A DNA stretch of 64,000 nt from JBDGYW01 sp964518955. GTDB taxonomy: Bacteria > Gemmatimonadota > Gemmatimonadetes > Gemmatimonadales > GWC2-71-9. Location: NCBI GenBank assembly GCA_964518955.1, contig CAZFHS010000004.1, forward strand, positions 1-64,000. Direction: 5' to 3'. The notes beneath the pieces were generated by a model that was given only the letters and a program-made list of their open reading frames with translations, was not told the DNA's origin and did not search any database. The translations under genes were made by a program, and so were the position numbers. Shown piece after piece: positions 1 to 8,653 of the stretch (positions are counted from its first letter, which is position 1; the number at the start of each line of letters is the position of its first letter).

Positions 1-402
1 GGTGTATTCGGTACCGTGGGTGCCACCGTCGATCCACACGCCGGGCTTCCCGTGATACGACTTCATCGGCGTGACATTGTTCACGCCCTCACCACGCGGG
101 TTACGCAGATCGACATGCTGATCGATCGTGGTTCCAGTTCTCATGTTCGAGATCACGAGAACGTAGATAGTCCGTCCCATCGTAGACTGGCCGATTTCGA
201 TCAACTCGGTGATGTTCGGATAGGCCCTTGCGACATCCCTGATGTAGTCGACCGTCCCATCGTGTCCGTGGAATTCGTCAAAATCGATCTGTACCCTTTG
301 TGCTGCCGCAGCCTGAGCGGTGACCAAGAGAAGGCATGCAGAGAATACAGCTCCAACCATGCTCCTAATGGGTCCGCTTCGTGCGCGAAGTGGCAGGCTC
401 AT
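1..402 (-). CDS. Exported M14-family zinc carboxypeptidase, N-terminal part (runs off window)
   Basis: Only the first 134 residues are inside the window; the frame stays open to the left edge. The chosen start (ATG at 402-400) gives an N-region with four arginines, a hydrophobic core and an Ala-rich cleavage site around residues 31-35, so the protein is exported. The motif D-G-G-T-H-G-T-E at residues 125-132 supplies the HxxE pair (H129, E132) that binds zinc in M14 carboxypeptidases; the preceding region, with a G-x-S-x-x-G-R segment at 71-77, also fits that family. A shorter start at 360 would still leave a signal peptide. The second zinc histidine and the catalytic glutamate lie outside the window. 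It is divergent from the kinase gene to its right. Substrate unknown. Confidence 0.8.
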   Translation of the reverse strand, partial: MSLPLRARSGPIRSMVGAVFSACLLLVTAQAAAAQRVQIDFDEFHGHDGTVDYIRDVARAYPNITELIEIGQSTMGRTIYVLVISNMRTGTTIDQHVDLRNPRGEGVNNVTPMKSYHGKPGVWIDGGTHGTEYT

Positions 403-634
403 AACCGGCCCTCCATGTTCGTGTGTGTAGCCTGGAGATGCATACGGAATACTCTAGGCGGTATGGATTGTGCGCGTGAGGAAACCGTCATCTGCTCACG
501 GTCACATACAAGCTACGGAGAGGTACAAGAGATTAGAACCTTCGTTGACATGCCCACTCACGGATGCGGCAGCGACGCGACTTGCCATCCGGCTGGCTGG
601 ACCAGACCGGGGCCGTCAAACCATACTTAGGCGT

Positions 635-2206
635 ATGACTGAATTCGTTCAGAGACTAAGTACCGCATTGGCAGATCGGTTTGCCGTTGAGCACGAGATC
701 GGGCACGGCGGGATGGCCACCGTTTATCTCGCTCACGATCGCAAGTTGGATCGCCCAGTTGCCATCAAGGTGCTGCTGCCCGAGTTGGCTGCTTCGCTCG
801 GCTCGGACCGGTTTCTGCGCGAGATAGAGATAGCCGCCAAGCTGTCGCACCCCAACATCCTTCCACTGTTCGACTGCGGCGAGGCTGACGACCTGCTGTA
901 CTACGTTATGCCGTACGTTGAGGGCGGCTCACTCAGATCTCGCCTCCTGGCCGACCAACGGTTGAGCGTAAAAGCTGCATTGAGCATTGCAGGTCAGGTT
1001 GCGAAGGCGTTGGGTCACGCGCACCGGAACGGTGTCATCCACAGGGACATCAAGCCTGAGAACATTCTGTTTTCGGAGGGACAGGCGGTGGTGTCTGACT
1101 TCGGTATCGCCAAGGCGATTCACTCGGCCGGCGAAGGTGGTTTGACGCGAAGTGGGTTTCCAGTGGGTACGCCCGGATACATGAGTTCTGAGCAGGCCGG
1201 CGGAAAGGACAACCTGGACGCGCGTACGGACGTATGTGGGCTCGCCTGCGTCGTTTACGAAATGCTCATTGGTGAGACTTCCGGGGTATGGCCCACCCCC
1301 GAGGAAGTTCGACTAGGTCGGCTGGACGACATACCGGGCGAGCACAGAGAGCTACTCGACTGTCTGCCGGGAAGAGTCGAGCAGGTTCTCACAAAGGGCC
1401 TGGCGATGCGGCCAGCGGAACGGTTCGCGACACCCATTGAGTTCGTTGATGCTCTGGATGCGGCCTCACATTCAAGCATGCGTTTAACCGACAGGCAAGT
1501 TCGTGAGATCTTCGAGCGCGCCGCCGAAGATCCCGATCACGCGTCAGCTGAAGAACCGGTTGGGAATGCGCTGACGATCGGAAGCGTCGAGCAGGTGGGC
1601 GCTCAGGTAGGAATTCCCCCCGAAAGAATCAGGAAGGCTGCGGCACTCGTCGAATCTTCGGAGGAGTCACCAAAGGTACCGGCCAGTACAGCCGGAGCCT
1701 CACAGGCTGAGTTTCGCAACGGACGCCTCTTGGTGGCACGGACCATACCGGGCGAAATCTCACCGGCGGCATATGATCTGATGGTACGCGAGATCAACAC
1801 ACGCCTGGGATTCGTCGGCAACGTATCGACGGTCGGAAATTCACTGCATTGGTCAGGCACCAAGCCCGGTTTCGTAGGCCGTGACGTGCGAGTTTCGCTC
1901 ACGACGGCGTCCGGCCAGACACACGTGCACATCGAGGAACACATAGAGTTGCGTGGTGCTTCGATCATGGCCCCAGGGTGGGGGGTGGGAGGAGGTATCA
2001 TCGTCAGCCTCGGGGTTTGGGCCGGTCTCGGTTTGTCTGACGCATCCTTGTTGGCCCTGGCTATTCCCCTTGGAATCGCAGGTGCGGTTTCGACGGCGAT
2101 CGGAATAACGAGGGGATTGGTGGCACGTTATCGTTCTCAGTTACAAGAGCTGGCGGACCGGTTAGAGCAGATCGGTAGAGGCGAGCTCACGGATACGAGC
2201 ATCTAG
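635..2206 (+). CDS. Serine/threonine protein kinase with C-terminal membrane hairpin
   Basis: 523 residues from the ATG at 635; a GTG at 470 in the same frame would add 55 residues that look non-coding, whereas the M-T-E-F start matches where such kinases normally begin. The kinase domain (about 15-290) has the glycine-rich loop G-H-G-G-M-A (23-28), the VAIK lysine K45, H-R-D at 136-138 with the K-P-E-N that follows, and D-F-G at 155-157. The APE-region reads S-S-E-Q instead of the usual S-P-E-Q. After the kinase come a helical stretch and a folded region, then two hydrophobic segments (about 440-495) that would form a membrane hairpin, and a short cytoplasmic tail. All catalytic residues are present, so it should be active. 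Its target is not visible. No strong ribosome-binding site precedes the start. Confidence 0.88.
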   Translation: MTEFVQRLSTALADRFAVEHEIGHGGMATVYLAHDRKLDRPVAIKVLLPELAASLGSDRFLREIEIAAKLSHPNILPLFDCGEADDLLYYVMPYVEGGSLRSRLLADQRLSVKAALSIAGQVAKALGHAHRNGVIHRDIKPENILFSEGQAVVSDFGIAKAIHSAGEGGLTRSGFPVGTPGYMSSEQAGGKDNLDARTDVCGLACVVYEMLIGETSGVWPTPEEVRLGRLDDIPGEHRELLDCLPGRVEQVLTKGLAMRPAERFATPIEFVDALDAASHSSMRLTDRQVREIFERAAEDPDHASAEEPVGNALTIGSVEQVGAQVGIPPERIRKAAALVESSEESPKVPASTAGASQAEFRNGRLLVARTIPGEISPAAYDLMVREINTRLGFVGNVSTVGNSLHWSGTKPGFVGRDVRVSLTTASGQTHVHIEEHIELRGASIMAPGWGVGGGIIVSLGVWAGLGLSDASLLALAIPLGIAGAVSTAIGITRGLVARYRSQLQELADRLEQIGRGELTDTSI

Positions 2207-2319
2207 CTCCGCTGGACACAGTAATCGCCCGTTGCCATTATAAGAGTTGACTCAGATCGCATAAATCCTGCCCTGGCAACTGTTTCAGGGCTTGCCGCTC
2301 CGAGAAAGGGACGGGCTAC

Positions 2320-3255
2320 ATGGGAGATCAAGATCGTTATCGTCTGGTAACGCGCAGTGACTTCGACGGCCTAGCCTGTGCTGTCTTGCTCAAGGATAAG
2401 GACCTCATCGACGACATTCTGTTCGTTCATCCAAAGGACGTACAGGACGGGAAGGTCGATATCACTGACAGAGACATCACTGCGAATCTCCCGTATGTCC
2501 CTCAATGCCACCTGGCACTCGACCATCACTTGAGCGAGGCACTCCGGATAGAAGGCACTCCGAGTAACCTCGTTCTAGAACCAGATGCAGAGTCGGCAGC
2601 TCGTGTGGTGTACAACCACTACGGGGGAAAAGAAGCGTTCCCTAACGTCTCCGAGGAGATGATGGCGGCGGTCGACAAAGCGGATTCGGCCCGGTTCACT
2701 CAGGACGAAGTGCTCGATCCACAAGACTGGGTACTGCTCAATTTCTTGATGGACGCTCGTACAGGGCTTGGCAGGTTCAAGAACTTCAGCAAGTCCAACT
2801 ACCGACTCATGATGGAACTCATCGATGCATGTCGTGAGTTGGACATTCATGAGATCCTCGGCCTGCCGGATGTGCTCGAACGGGTGGTGCTCTATCGTTC
2901 GCACGAAGCATCGTTCCGGGAACAACTGGAGCAGTGCACGACCATCCACAAAAACCTCGTGGTGATCGACCTCACCAGCGAGGAAACCATCTACGTTGGC
3001 AACCGCTTCGTCGTTTACGGCATGTATCCGGAATGCAACATCTCGATACATGTCATGTGGGGCTTGAATCGCGAGAAGACTGTATTCGCGATGGGTAAGT
3101 CGATATTGAACCGGACGTCAAAAACAAACATTGGTGAGCTTGCGCTGAAATACGGTGGAGGCGGACACGCCGCAGCGGGAACGTGTCAGGTCGAGAACGA
3201 CCGAGCCCCTGCAGTTTTACAGGAGTTGATCGACAAGATCACCGCAGACGGCTGA
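2320..3255 (+). CDS. DHH-family phosphoesterase
   Basis: 311 residues. The N-terminal metal motif S-D-F-D-G (13-17), the signature L-D-H-H (67-70) and the C-terminal DHHA1 glycine motif G-G-G-G-H-A-A-A-G (about 279-287) identify a DHH/DHHA1 phosphoesterase. This superfamily includes exopolyphosphatases, NrnA oligoribonucleases and cyclic-dinucleotide phosphodiesterases. The protein lacks the CBS domains of long polyphosphatase-like members and any membrane or sensor domain, so it is a soluble stand-alone enzyme. Which of pAp, nanoRNA, c-di-AMP or another substrate it uses cannot be told from the sequence. The start has G-rich purines just upstream. It probably has its own promoter, as 113 bases separate it from the kinase gene. 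Confidence 0.85.
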   Translation: MGDQDRYRLVTRSDFDGLACAVLLKDKDLIDDILFVHPKDVQDGKVDITDRDITANLPYVPQCHLALDHHLSEALRIEGTPSNLVLEPDAESAARVVYNHYGGKEAFPNVSEEMMAAVDKADSARFTQDEVLDPQDWVLLNFLMDARTGLGRFKNFSKSNYRLMMELIDACRELDIHEILGLPDVLERVVLYRSHEASFREQLEQCTTIHKNLVVIDLTSEETIYVGNRFVVYGMYPECNISIHVMWGLNREKTVFAMGKSILNRTSKTNIGELALKYGGGGHAAAGTCQVENDRAPAVLQELIDKITADG

Positions 3256-3261
3256 CCTATT

Positions 3262-3498
3262 TCAAACTGCGTTGGGATCATCCCCCGATCCCGACGCGCC
3301 TAGCATCACTCTGAAGCCAACAGGAATTCCCGCGTTGTCTCGAACGAGTCGCCAGTCTTTGTCTTTCTCCTTACCCTGATCGACCGCCTCGAGCATCGCA
3401 AAAAACTGGCGTTTGATCGTGCGGTTGGGAAACCAAATTATCGCGGCCCCAATTGCCGCGGCGGTAAGGTGAGTAACCAGAGTCTCCAGAATCTCCAT
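3262..3498 (-). CDS. Small hypothetical membrane-associated protein
   Basis: 78 residues from the ATG at 3498, which is preceded by a purine-rich AGCGAGGG; an in-frame ATG at 3537 is possible but less likely. The N-terminal third is a hydrophobic helix (about residues 7-25) ending in W-F-P-N, followed by a charged segment and a C-terminus rich in Gly, Ser and Asp. I do not recognise a family. It ends 6 bases from the stop of the convergent DHH gene. It looks like a single-pass inner-membrane peptide with a short cytoplasmic tail. Confidence 0.5.
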   Translation of the reverse strand: MEILETLVTHLTAAAIGAAIIWFPNRTIKRQFFAMLEAVDQGKEKDKDWRLVRDNAGIPVGFRVMLGASGSGDDPNAV

Positions 3499-3606
3499 GA
3501 GGATCCCTCGCTGTCGCATTCGAGTTGCGTAGGCCACGATGCCCTACGTGACCTGGGATGCTTTCGGTTTCGAATTGTATCAGTCGTAGCGAAAAGGGTG
3601 CGTGCG

Positions 3607-4728
3607 TCAGGTACAGTCGGACACTCGGTACACGGTCGTCTCGCGAAACCCTGTAGTCACCCTGTAGTAGCCCGAGAGATAGGAGTCGGTCATCACGTCT
3701 CCGGTATCGACGAGCAATGGACGACCCCCCAGAGACGTGATCTTATCGGTTGTTGCGATCACCGAGATGTTCTCTTTCCCGACCATCCCGATCACTGCGG
3801 GTGAGATCTGCTGATTACCCCTGCCGAGTAAAAAGCCCTGGCCACCCACCGGGGTAAGTATCAAGCGGCAGTCGTGATCATCGATGGTCTCGATGATCTT
3901 TGTCTCACCCAGATCCTTCCCAACCAGTCGACCTGCACGGATTATGTCAACTCCTAGTACAGTACCTTCGATACTGAATCGCTCCAGCAGCGACATGCAG
4001 GTCGTGCCGGGGCCGATGATGTAGTAACACTCGTCATTCATACTCTCGAATATGTCGGCGGCGATCGCGGAATGAACGCTCTTCTCGCTGGGTGCCGACG
4101 CCGCTTTCCGGTTTTGGAGGCGGGAGCTGTCGTCCGGTATCTCCAAGTATCCGTACAAACGTGCCGAGAGCACGCCGCGGCGGTAGTCGTCCTCATCGAT
4201 GTCCATCACTTCGGCTTGCTTGACACGACGCGACCCGCCTGACAGGTACGAAGACGCCACCTGACCGGCGACAGTCGGATTAGTGGCGAACACAGCAGAT
4301 TGAATCTTGACGCCTGCAGGAATGCCTAAAGAAGTGACCGATGTACCAACCGCGTCGTGGATATCGCGCGCAGTACCGTCTCCACCTGCAAACAACAGGA
4401 GATCGACGCCGACTTTTGCCATGGTCCGTGCAGCGTCTCTGGTGTCTTCGGTTGTGGAGGTGGAGGTAGTTGACGAGCCGACCACCGTCGGTCTCATGCC
4501 ACATGCCAAAACCGAATTCTCACCCATCGAGCCTCCGTAGGTGAGAATCTCCAACTCGTCGCTCATCCGGGTCACAGCGTCGAGCGCCAGCTGGGCACGG
4601 TTTTCCGATCGAGGAACCGCGCCGAGCCCCTTCGCGCGCTCCAATAGCTCAGAGCCGTCCGTGCCTTTGAGGCCGACGGCTCCTCCCATTCCGGCGATGG
4701 GATTGACGATGACGCCTAACTTATTCAT
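3607..4728 (-). CDS. ATP-NAD kinase-like protein (AcoX type)
   Basis: 373 residues. The N-terminus has N-P-I-A-G (9-13) and residues 115-119 are G-G-D-G-T, the nucleotide-binding signature of the NAD kinase / diacylglycerol kinase superfamily. The length and the separate C-terminal half resemble the AcoX-like branch often found beside acetoin or 2-oxoacid dehydrogenase genes rather than the 290-residue housekeeping NAD kinase. The start ATG overlaps the TGA of gcvPB by one base (TGATG), a sign of translational coupling; an earlier ATG at 4794 lies inside gcvPB and is unlikely. It is the last gene of the SDR-gcvPA-gcvPB operon, so it may supply phosphorylated nucleotide or act on a cofactor related to glycine metabolism. 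That role is inference. Confidence 0.8.
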   Translation of the reverse strand: MNKLGVIVNPIAGMGGAVGLKGTDGSELLERAKGLGAVPRSENRAQLALDAVTRMSDELEILTYGGSMGENSVLACGMRPTVVGSSTTSTSTTEDTRDAARTMAKVGVDLLLFAGGDGTARDIHDAVGTSVTSLGIPAGVKIQSAVFATNPTVAGQVASSYLSGGSRRVKQAEVMDIDEDDYRRGVLSARLYGYLEIPDDSSRLQNRKAASAPSEKSVHSAIAADIFESMNDECYYIIGPGTTCMSLLERFSIEGTVLGVDIIRAGRLVGKDLGETKIIETIDDHDCRLILTPVGGQGFLLGRGNQQISPAVIGMVGKENISVIATTDKITSLGGRPLLVDTGDVMTDSYLSGYYRVTTGFRETTVYRVSDCT

Positions 4729-6305
4729 CAGTCGCGAATCTTCGCCGCACCCTCTCCGTGCTTCTTGACAAACGCTCTCCACGTCACTGCCCACTTGGCT
4801 GGATCGTCCATCACGCTCTCGTCGTTCTTGTGCACGACGCTGCGGTGCGGTGCACTCTTCACCAACTCCGGTTCCGTCTTCGCCTCCTGAACCACATGGC
4901 GCAGCGCGTCCAGGTACTCATCCAATTCGTCTTTCGTATACGCCTCAGTTGGCTCGATTGTAAACGGCTGCGGCACCACGAATGGATGGTGGCTCTGCCA
5001 CAGGTGAAAACCGAAATCGGCGAGACGTAGCGTGACGTCGTGGGTGTCGACTCCTGTTTCTTCGTACAGCTTCTGCCATGAATACCGGACCTGCTCTATT
5101 CTCCGAATTCCACCCGGATACGGGGAGCTGGCTCCATCGATCTCCAGGATCTTCTTGAACAGGTAGTTGTTGTTGAGAACAGCTATTCTGGCTGCTTCCA
5201 ACAATCCTTCAGCTCCCATGCTGAGCACCCAGGAGTACGCCCTGAGAATCACCGGAAACGGACCGTGAAATGAACGTGCCTTTCCGATGGTGTGTGGCAC
5301 ATCGTACTCGAGTGAGTACTTATCGCCGTCGAAGCTCACGAGTGGCACAGGCAAGTACTCGGCCATCTCCTTGGTAGCGCCGACGGCACCGCCGGCAGGT
5401 CCACCGCAACCGTGCGGTGTGCCGAAGGTCTTGTGCAGGTTGAAGAAGCAGAGGTCGAAGTCTGCCTCTCTTGCCCGTGTGATCCCCATGATGCCGTTGG
5501 CGTTTGCCTGATCGTAACCGCAGATGCCGCCGGCTTCGTGCACGAGCTTCGTGAACTCCTTGATCTCGGGATTGAAGATCCCAATGTCTTCGGGGTTTGT
5601 GATGAACAAACCCGCGGTGCGCTCGGAGATCGCTGCCTCGAGTGCCTCCGCTTCAGGCAGCCCGTCGTCGTTGGGGTAAAGGGTGATGATCCGGTAGCCC
5701 TTCGCCGCGGCGGCAGCGGCATCTGACGGGTGCGAGAAGATCGTGGTGATGAGCTCGTCTCTCTTGTCCGCCTCGCCGCGAACATCGTGATACTTGTGCA
5801 TCATCGCCGCCATCGTGAGGATCGCGTGCGAGCCCGAGCTGGGCTGGAGTGAAAAACGATCGAGCCCCGAGATCTGCTTGAAGAACTGCTCCAATTCGTA
5901 CATCACCCTGAGAGTGCCTTGCACCGTACTCTCATCCTGATGCGGATGCAGGTCCTTGGCCTTAGGTGACGCCACTATTTGTTCGTTGACCTTAGGGTTG
6001 TACTTGATGGTGCAGGTTCCCTGACCGATATCGACGTTGAAGTCTGCGCCGAGGTTTTGTTGCGAGAGACGCAAGTAATGCTTGAGCACCCGCATTTGGC
6101 TCACCTCGGGCAACGCGGGGGGTGTCTCCCTCCGCATTGCCGTCGGGATAGCCGAAATGCCGTCACCGACCCGGTCCGAGATCTCCTTATCGACCGCCGG
6201 GAAGTGAATGCCTCGAGCGCCCGGGGTAGACAACTCGAAGATCACCTCTTCGTCCCACTTCGCCTGATGGAAGTTCCTGAGCCTGGTCCCTTTCTGAATG
6301 TCCAT
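4728..6305 (-). CDS. gcvPB: Glycine dehydrogenase (decarboxylating) subunit 2
   Basis: 525 residues. This is the PLP-carrying half of the split P-protein of the glycine cleavage system, which decarboxylates glycine and hands the aminomethyl group to lipoyl-GcvH. The PLP lysine is K292 in F-F-N-L-H-K-T-F-G, followed by the glycine-rich stretch G-C-G-G-P-A-G-G typical of the family. The segment Q-P-S-S-G-S-H (154-160) is the cofactor-phosphate region. Length fits the family. It follows gcvPA by 12 bases and is coupled to the NAD-kinase-like gene downstream. No gcvT, gcvH or lpd is in the window, so the rest of the system must be elsewhere. Confidence 0.96.
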   Translation of the reverse strand: MDIQKGTRLRNFHQAKWDEEVIFELSTPGARGIHFPAVDKEISDRVGDGISAIPTAMRRETPPALPEVSQMRVLKHYLRLSQQNLGADFNVDIGQGTCTIKYNPKVNEQIVASPKAKDLHPHQDESTVQGTLRVMYELEQFFKQISGLDRFSLQPSSGSHAILTMAAMMHKYHDVRGEADKRDELITTIFSHPSDAAAAAAKGYRIITLYPNDDGLPEAEALEAAISERTAGLFITNPEDIGIFNPEIKEFTKLVHEAGGICGYDQANANGIMGITRAREADFDLCFFNLHKTFGTPHGCGGPAGGAVGATKEMAEYLPVPLVSFDGDKYSLEYDVPHTIGKARSFHGPFPVILRAYSWVLSMGAEGLLEAARIAVLNNNYLFKKILEIDGASSPYPGGIRRIEQVRYSWQKLYEETGVDTHDVTLRLADFGFHLWQSHHPFVVPQPFTIEPTEAYTKDELDEYLDALRHVVQEAKTEPELVKSAPHRSVVHKNDESVMDDPAKWAVTWRAFVKKHGEGAAKIRD

Positions 6306-6317
6306 GTCCTGTCCCCC

Positions 6318-7709
6318 CTAACTCAGGATCGCCCGGAGGGCGTCGACGAGGTGATCGATGTTGTCGCGTGTCGTCAGTTCAGTGACGGCGTAGAGCGCGC
6401 ATCCCTCCAATTCCTTGCAGTCGTCCCCGAGATCCCTGCCGCCGAAGATCCCCTTCTCCAGTAAGCCCCCATTGATCTCGGATACACTCCAACCTGTCGC
6501 AGAGAAGTCGACAACGAACTCCTTGAAGTTGAAGGCGTCGAACCTGAGCTTCACTCCATCGATCTCAGACAGTCGCTGTTTCGCGAAGAGGCATTTCTGG
6601 ATGATGTTCTGGTCCAGCTCCCGCAGGCCTTCAGGGCCGAGGAGTGCGAGATACACTGCAGTCGAGATTCCGTAGAGTGCTGCCGCGGTCCCAATGAACT
6701 CTTTACCCTGCTCGCGCACGGCGAATGACGTACGCTCGTACGCAACGTCTCCGAATCCCCACTCGCCCTCGCGTTCTGTTCTGCAAATACCGAACAACCT
6801 CGACGGGTATTCCATGACGAATTTTTCGTCATCATGCGTCGCAATGAAACCGCCCAACGCCCCCCCGAAGTAGGGATGGTTCCCCAGACACTGGATGTCT
6901 CCGCAGCAGATATCCGCCCCGTACTGACTCGGCGGTGTCAGCACTCCGAGTGAGATGGGATCCGTACCGACCACGAGCAAACTTCCGTTGGCGTGAACCG
7001 CATCGGCGATGGCCTGGCAGTTGTCGTCAACGGAGCCGAAGTAGGATGGATTCTCGATGTACAGTCCTGCCGCTCTGTCGTTCAGGTGTGAGCCCAGGTC
7101 GTCCATGTCGAGCAGTCCCGTTTCCGACGAGTGGCCGACGAGCTCGATCTTCATCACCGGCTCGCAGTAGGTCTTGATCACCCTCAACCGGTCGGGGGAT
7201 ATCGTGTCGGCTATTAGGACGACCTCTCGCCCCGTGATCCTGCCCGCCATCCTGATCGACGTGCTTGCAGCCTGCCCCCAGTCGTACGTCGGCACGTTTA
7301 CTACATCGAAATCCAGTAGCTCTGCCATGAGGCTTTCGTACTCGAAGAGCGCCTGAAACCTGCCGTGATCTTCGTACGGCTCACCGGCATAGGCCGTGAG
7401 GAACTCGGCGCGGCCGGTGATTTCGTCACAGATGGCAGGGACGTAATGCGTGTAGCACCCTCCACCCAGAAAGCTGACGTACTCACTGCACGACGTGTTC
7501 GCGGAGAGGACTTTCTCCACGTGACGCTTCAAATCCATTTCGGAGGTGAGGCCATCCGGGATGTTCAGCTTCCCCTTGAACCTGAGGTGCTCCGGTATGT
7601 CGTCGTACAGCTGATCGATATCGGTGAGGCCAAGCTCTTCGAGCATGGCCACCTTGATATCGGGATTTGAATTCGGGATGTAAGGATGGACCCTATCGCC
7701 TCCAGCCAT
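6318..7709 (-). CDS. gcvPA: Glycine dehydrogenase (decarboxylating) subunit 1
   Basis: 463 residues, full length for the family. The N-terminus H-P-Y-I-P-N-S is the diagnostic beginning of subunit 1, and the segment F-L-G-G-G-C-Y-T-H-Y-V-P is the conserved substrate-side loop. This half of the split P-protein lacks the PLP lysine and forms the heterotetramer with GcvPB. The ATG at 7709 is preceded by GGGAGTGA at a suitable distance. It lies 68 bases after the SDR gene and 12 bases before gcvPB, all on one strand. I looked for a glycine riboswitch in the short upstream gap and saw none. Confidence 0.96.
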   Translation of the reverse strand: MAGGDRVHPYIPNSNPDIKVAMLEELGLTDIDQLYDDIPEHLRFKGKLNIPDGLTSEMDLKRHVEKVLSANTSCSEYVSFLGGGCYTHYVPAICDEITGRAEFLTAYAGEPYEDHGRFQALFEYESLMAELLDFDVVNVPTYDWGQAASTSIRMAGRITGREVVLIADTISPDRLRVIKTYCEPVMKIELVGHSSETGLLDMDDLGSHLNDRAAGLYIENPSYFGSVDDNCQAIADAVHANGSLLVVGTDPISLGVLTPPSQYGADICCGDIQCLGNHPYFGGALGGFIATHDDEKFVMEYPSRLFGICRTEREGEWGFGDVAYERTSFAVREQGKEFIGTAAALYGISTAVYLALLGPEGLRELDQNIIQKCLFAKQRLSEIDGVKLRFDAFNFKEFVVDFSATGWSVSEINGGLLEKGIFGGRDLGDDCKELEGCALYAVTELTTRDNIDHLVDALRAILS

Positions 7710-7777
7710 TCTACGTCACTCCCAATTAGAGAACTCAAATAGGTTGCCGCGGCCAATTCCATATCACGTTTTGACGA

Positions 7778-8566
7778 TTACGCTATCCCTCCACCATCCA
7801 CAACCAGGTGTGCACCTGTCACCCAGGTCGACATGTCGCTCGCAAAAAACAGGACGGCGTTGGCGACGTCAACCGGCGTGCCGACTCTGTTGAGTGGCCG
7901 GTCCGCCGCCTCTCGCATGAACTCTGCGGGATCTTCGCCCAGTTGCTCACATTCGCTCCTGAGCATCGGCGTATCGATGTCTCCGGGACAGACGCAGTTG
8001 ACGCGAATGTTGTGCCGACCGTGGTCGATTGCCATCGCCCTCGTGAGGTTCAGCACACCGCCCTTCGCGGCGCAGTAGGAAACGGCGTTTTCCCCACCGG
8101 TTAGAGACCAGCCCGAGCCAGTGTTGATGATCGACCCGCTGCTTGCGGCGATCATGTGGGGCAACACGTGATGCGATAACAGATATGCTCCCTTGAGGGT
8201 CACGTTCACCGCAAGGTCCCATTCTTCCTCAGCGATGTCCACGGCGTTCTTACGAACTGCTACACCGGCATTGTTCACCAACACATCGATTTTCCCGAAA
8301 TCGGAAACGATCTGACCGACTGCATCTCGGCAGCTCGAGTCCGAAGTGACATCGCAGTCGTAGAATCGCGCGTCGAAGCCGCGACCTCTGAGGTCGATCT
8401 CCACAGCGTATCCGGGCTCCAGGGATATGTCCAACAGCGCCACCTTAGCACCTGCTTCGGCAAGTCTCGTTGCCACACCGAGGCCGATTCCCGACGCACC
8501 TCCAGAAACCACTCCCACCTTCCCATCGAGCGACACTAGATCCTGGACAAACTGTTGCGGTAACAT
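7778..8566 (-). CDS. Short-chain dehydrogenase/reductase
   Basis: 262 residues, classical SDR. The cofactor motif G-G-A-S-G-I-G is at 22-28, N-N-A-G at 98-101, and the catalytic Y164-x-x-x-K168 pair is intact, with serine in T-G-S-G just before it. The C-terminal V-x-G-A-x-L-x-V-D-G-G is also standard. An acidic residue after strand beta-2 (L-L-D at 44-46) suggests NAD(H) rather than NADP(H). Substrate unknown; closest general relatives are glucose 1-dehydrogenase or 3-oxoacyl reductase types. It is the first gene of a leftward operon with gcvPA and gcvPB and is divergent from the amidohydrolase pair. Confidence 0.88.
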   Translation of the reverse strand: MLPQQFVQDLVSLDGKVGVVSGGASGIGLGVATRLAEAGAKVALLDISLEPGYAVEIDLRGRGFDARFYDCDVTSDSSCRDAVGQIVSDFGKIDVLVNNAGVAVRKNAVDIAEEEWDLAVNVTLKGAYLLSHHVLPHMIAASSGSIINTGSGWSLTGGENAVSYCAAKGGVLNLTRAMAIDHGRHNIRVNCVCPGDIDTPMLRSECEQLGEDPAEFMREAADRPLNRVGTPVDVANAVLFFASDMSTWVTGAHLVVDGGGIA

Positions 8567-8585
8567 GGCTGTCGATCCTTCTTAG

Positions 8586-8614
8586 TTGCGGAGTCAGAGG
8601 ATATCTAGTATAAC
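8586..8614 (+). promoter_or_regulatory. Candidate sigma-70 promoter for the amidohydrolase pair
   Basis: TTGCGG at 8586-8591 and TATAAC at 8609-8614 are spaced by exactly 17 bases, upstream of the lipoprotein amidohydrolase start at 8654. The -10 box matches five of six consensus bases; the -35 box is weak. It lies in the divergent gap between the SDR and amidohydrolase genes. Confidence 0.4.
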
Positions 8615-8653
8615 CGTCCCACCCAGGTCCAGACTCGAGTGTGCGGAGGTCCG

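Noticed and set aside
545..550. Perfect TTGACA upstream of the first kinase
   Set aside because: No -10 box at a suitable distance, so not called as a promoter.
16..630. A 204-codon plus-strand frame at the left edge
   Set aside because: It lies opposite the M14 peptidase start, whose signal peptide and zinc motif are convincing, and has no recognisable domain.
2270..2291. GCCCTG/CAGGGC inverted repeat as a terminator
   Set aside because: Only six pairs around a ten-base loop, no T-run, and very close to the DHH start; could be chance.
7710..7777. Glycine riboswitch before gcvPA
   Set aside because: The gap is only 68 bases and shows no paired aptamer-like structure.
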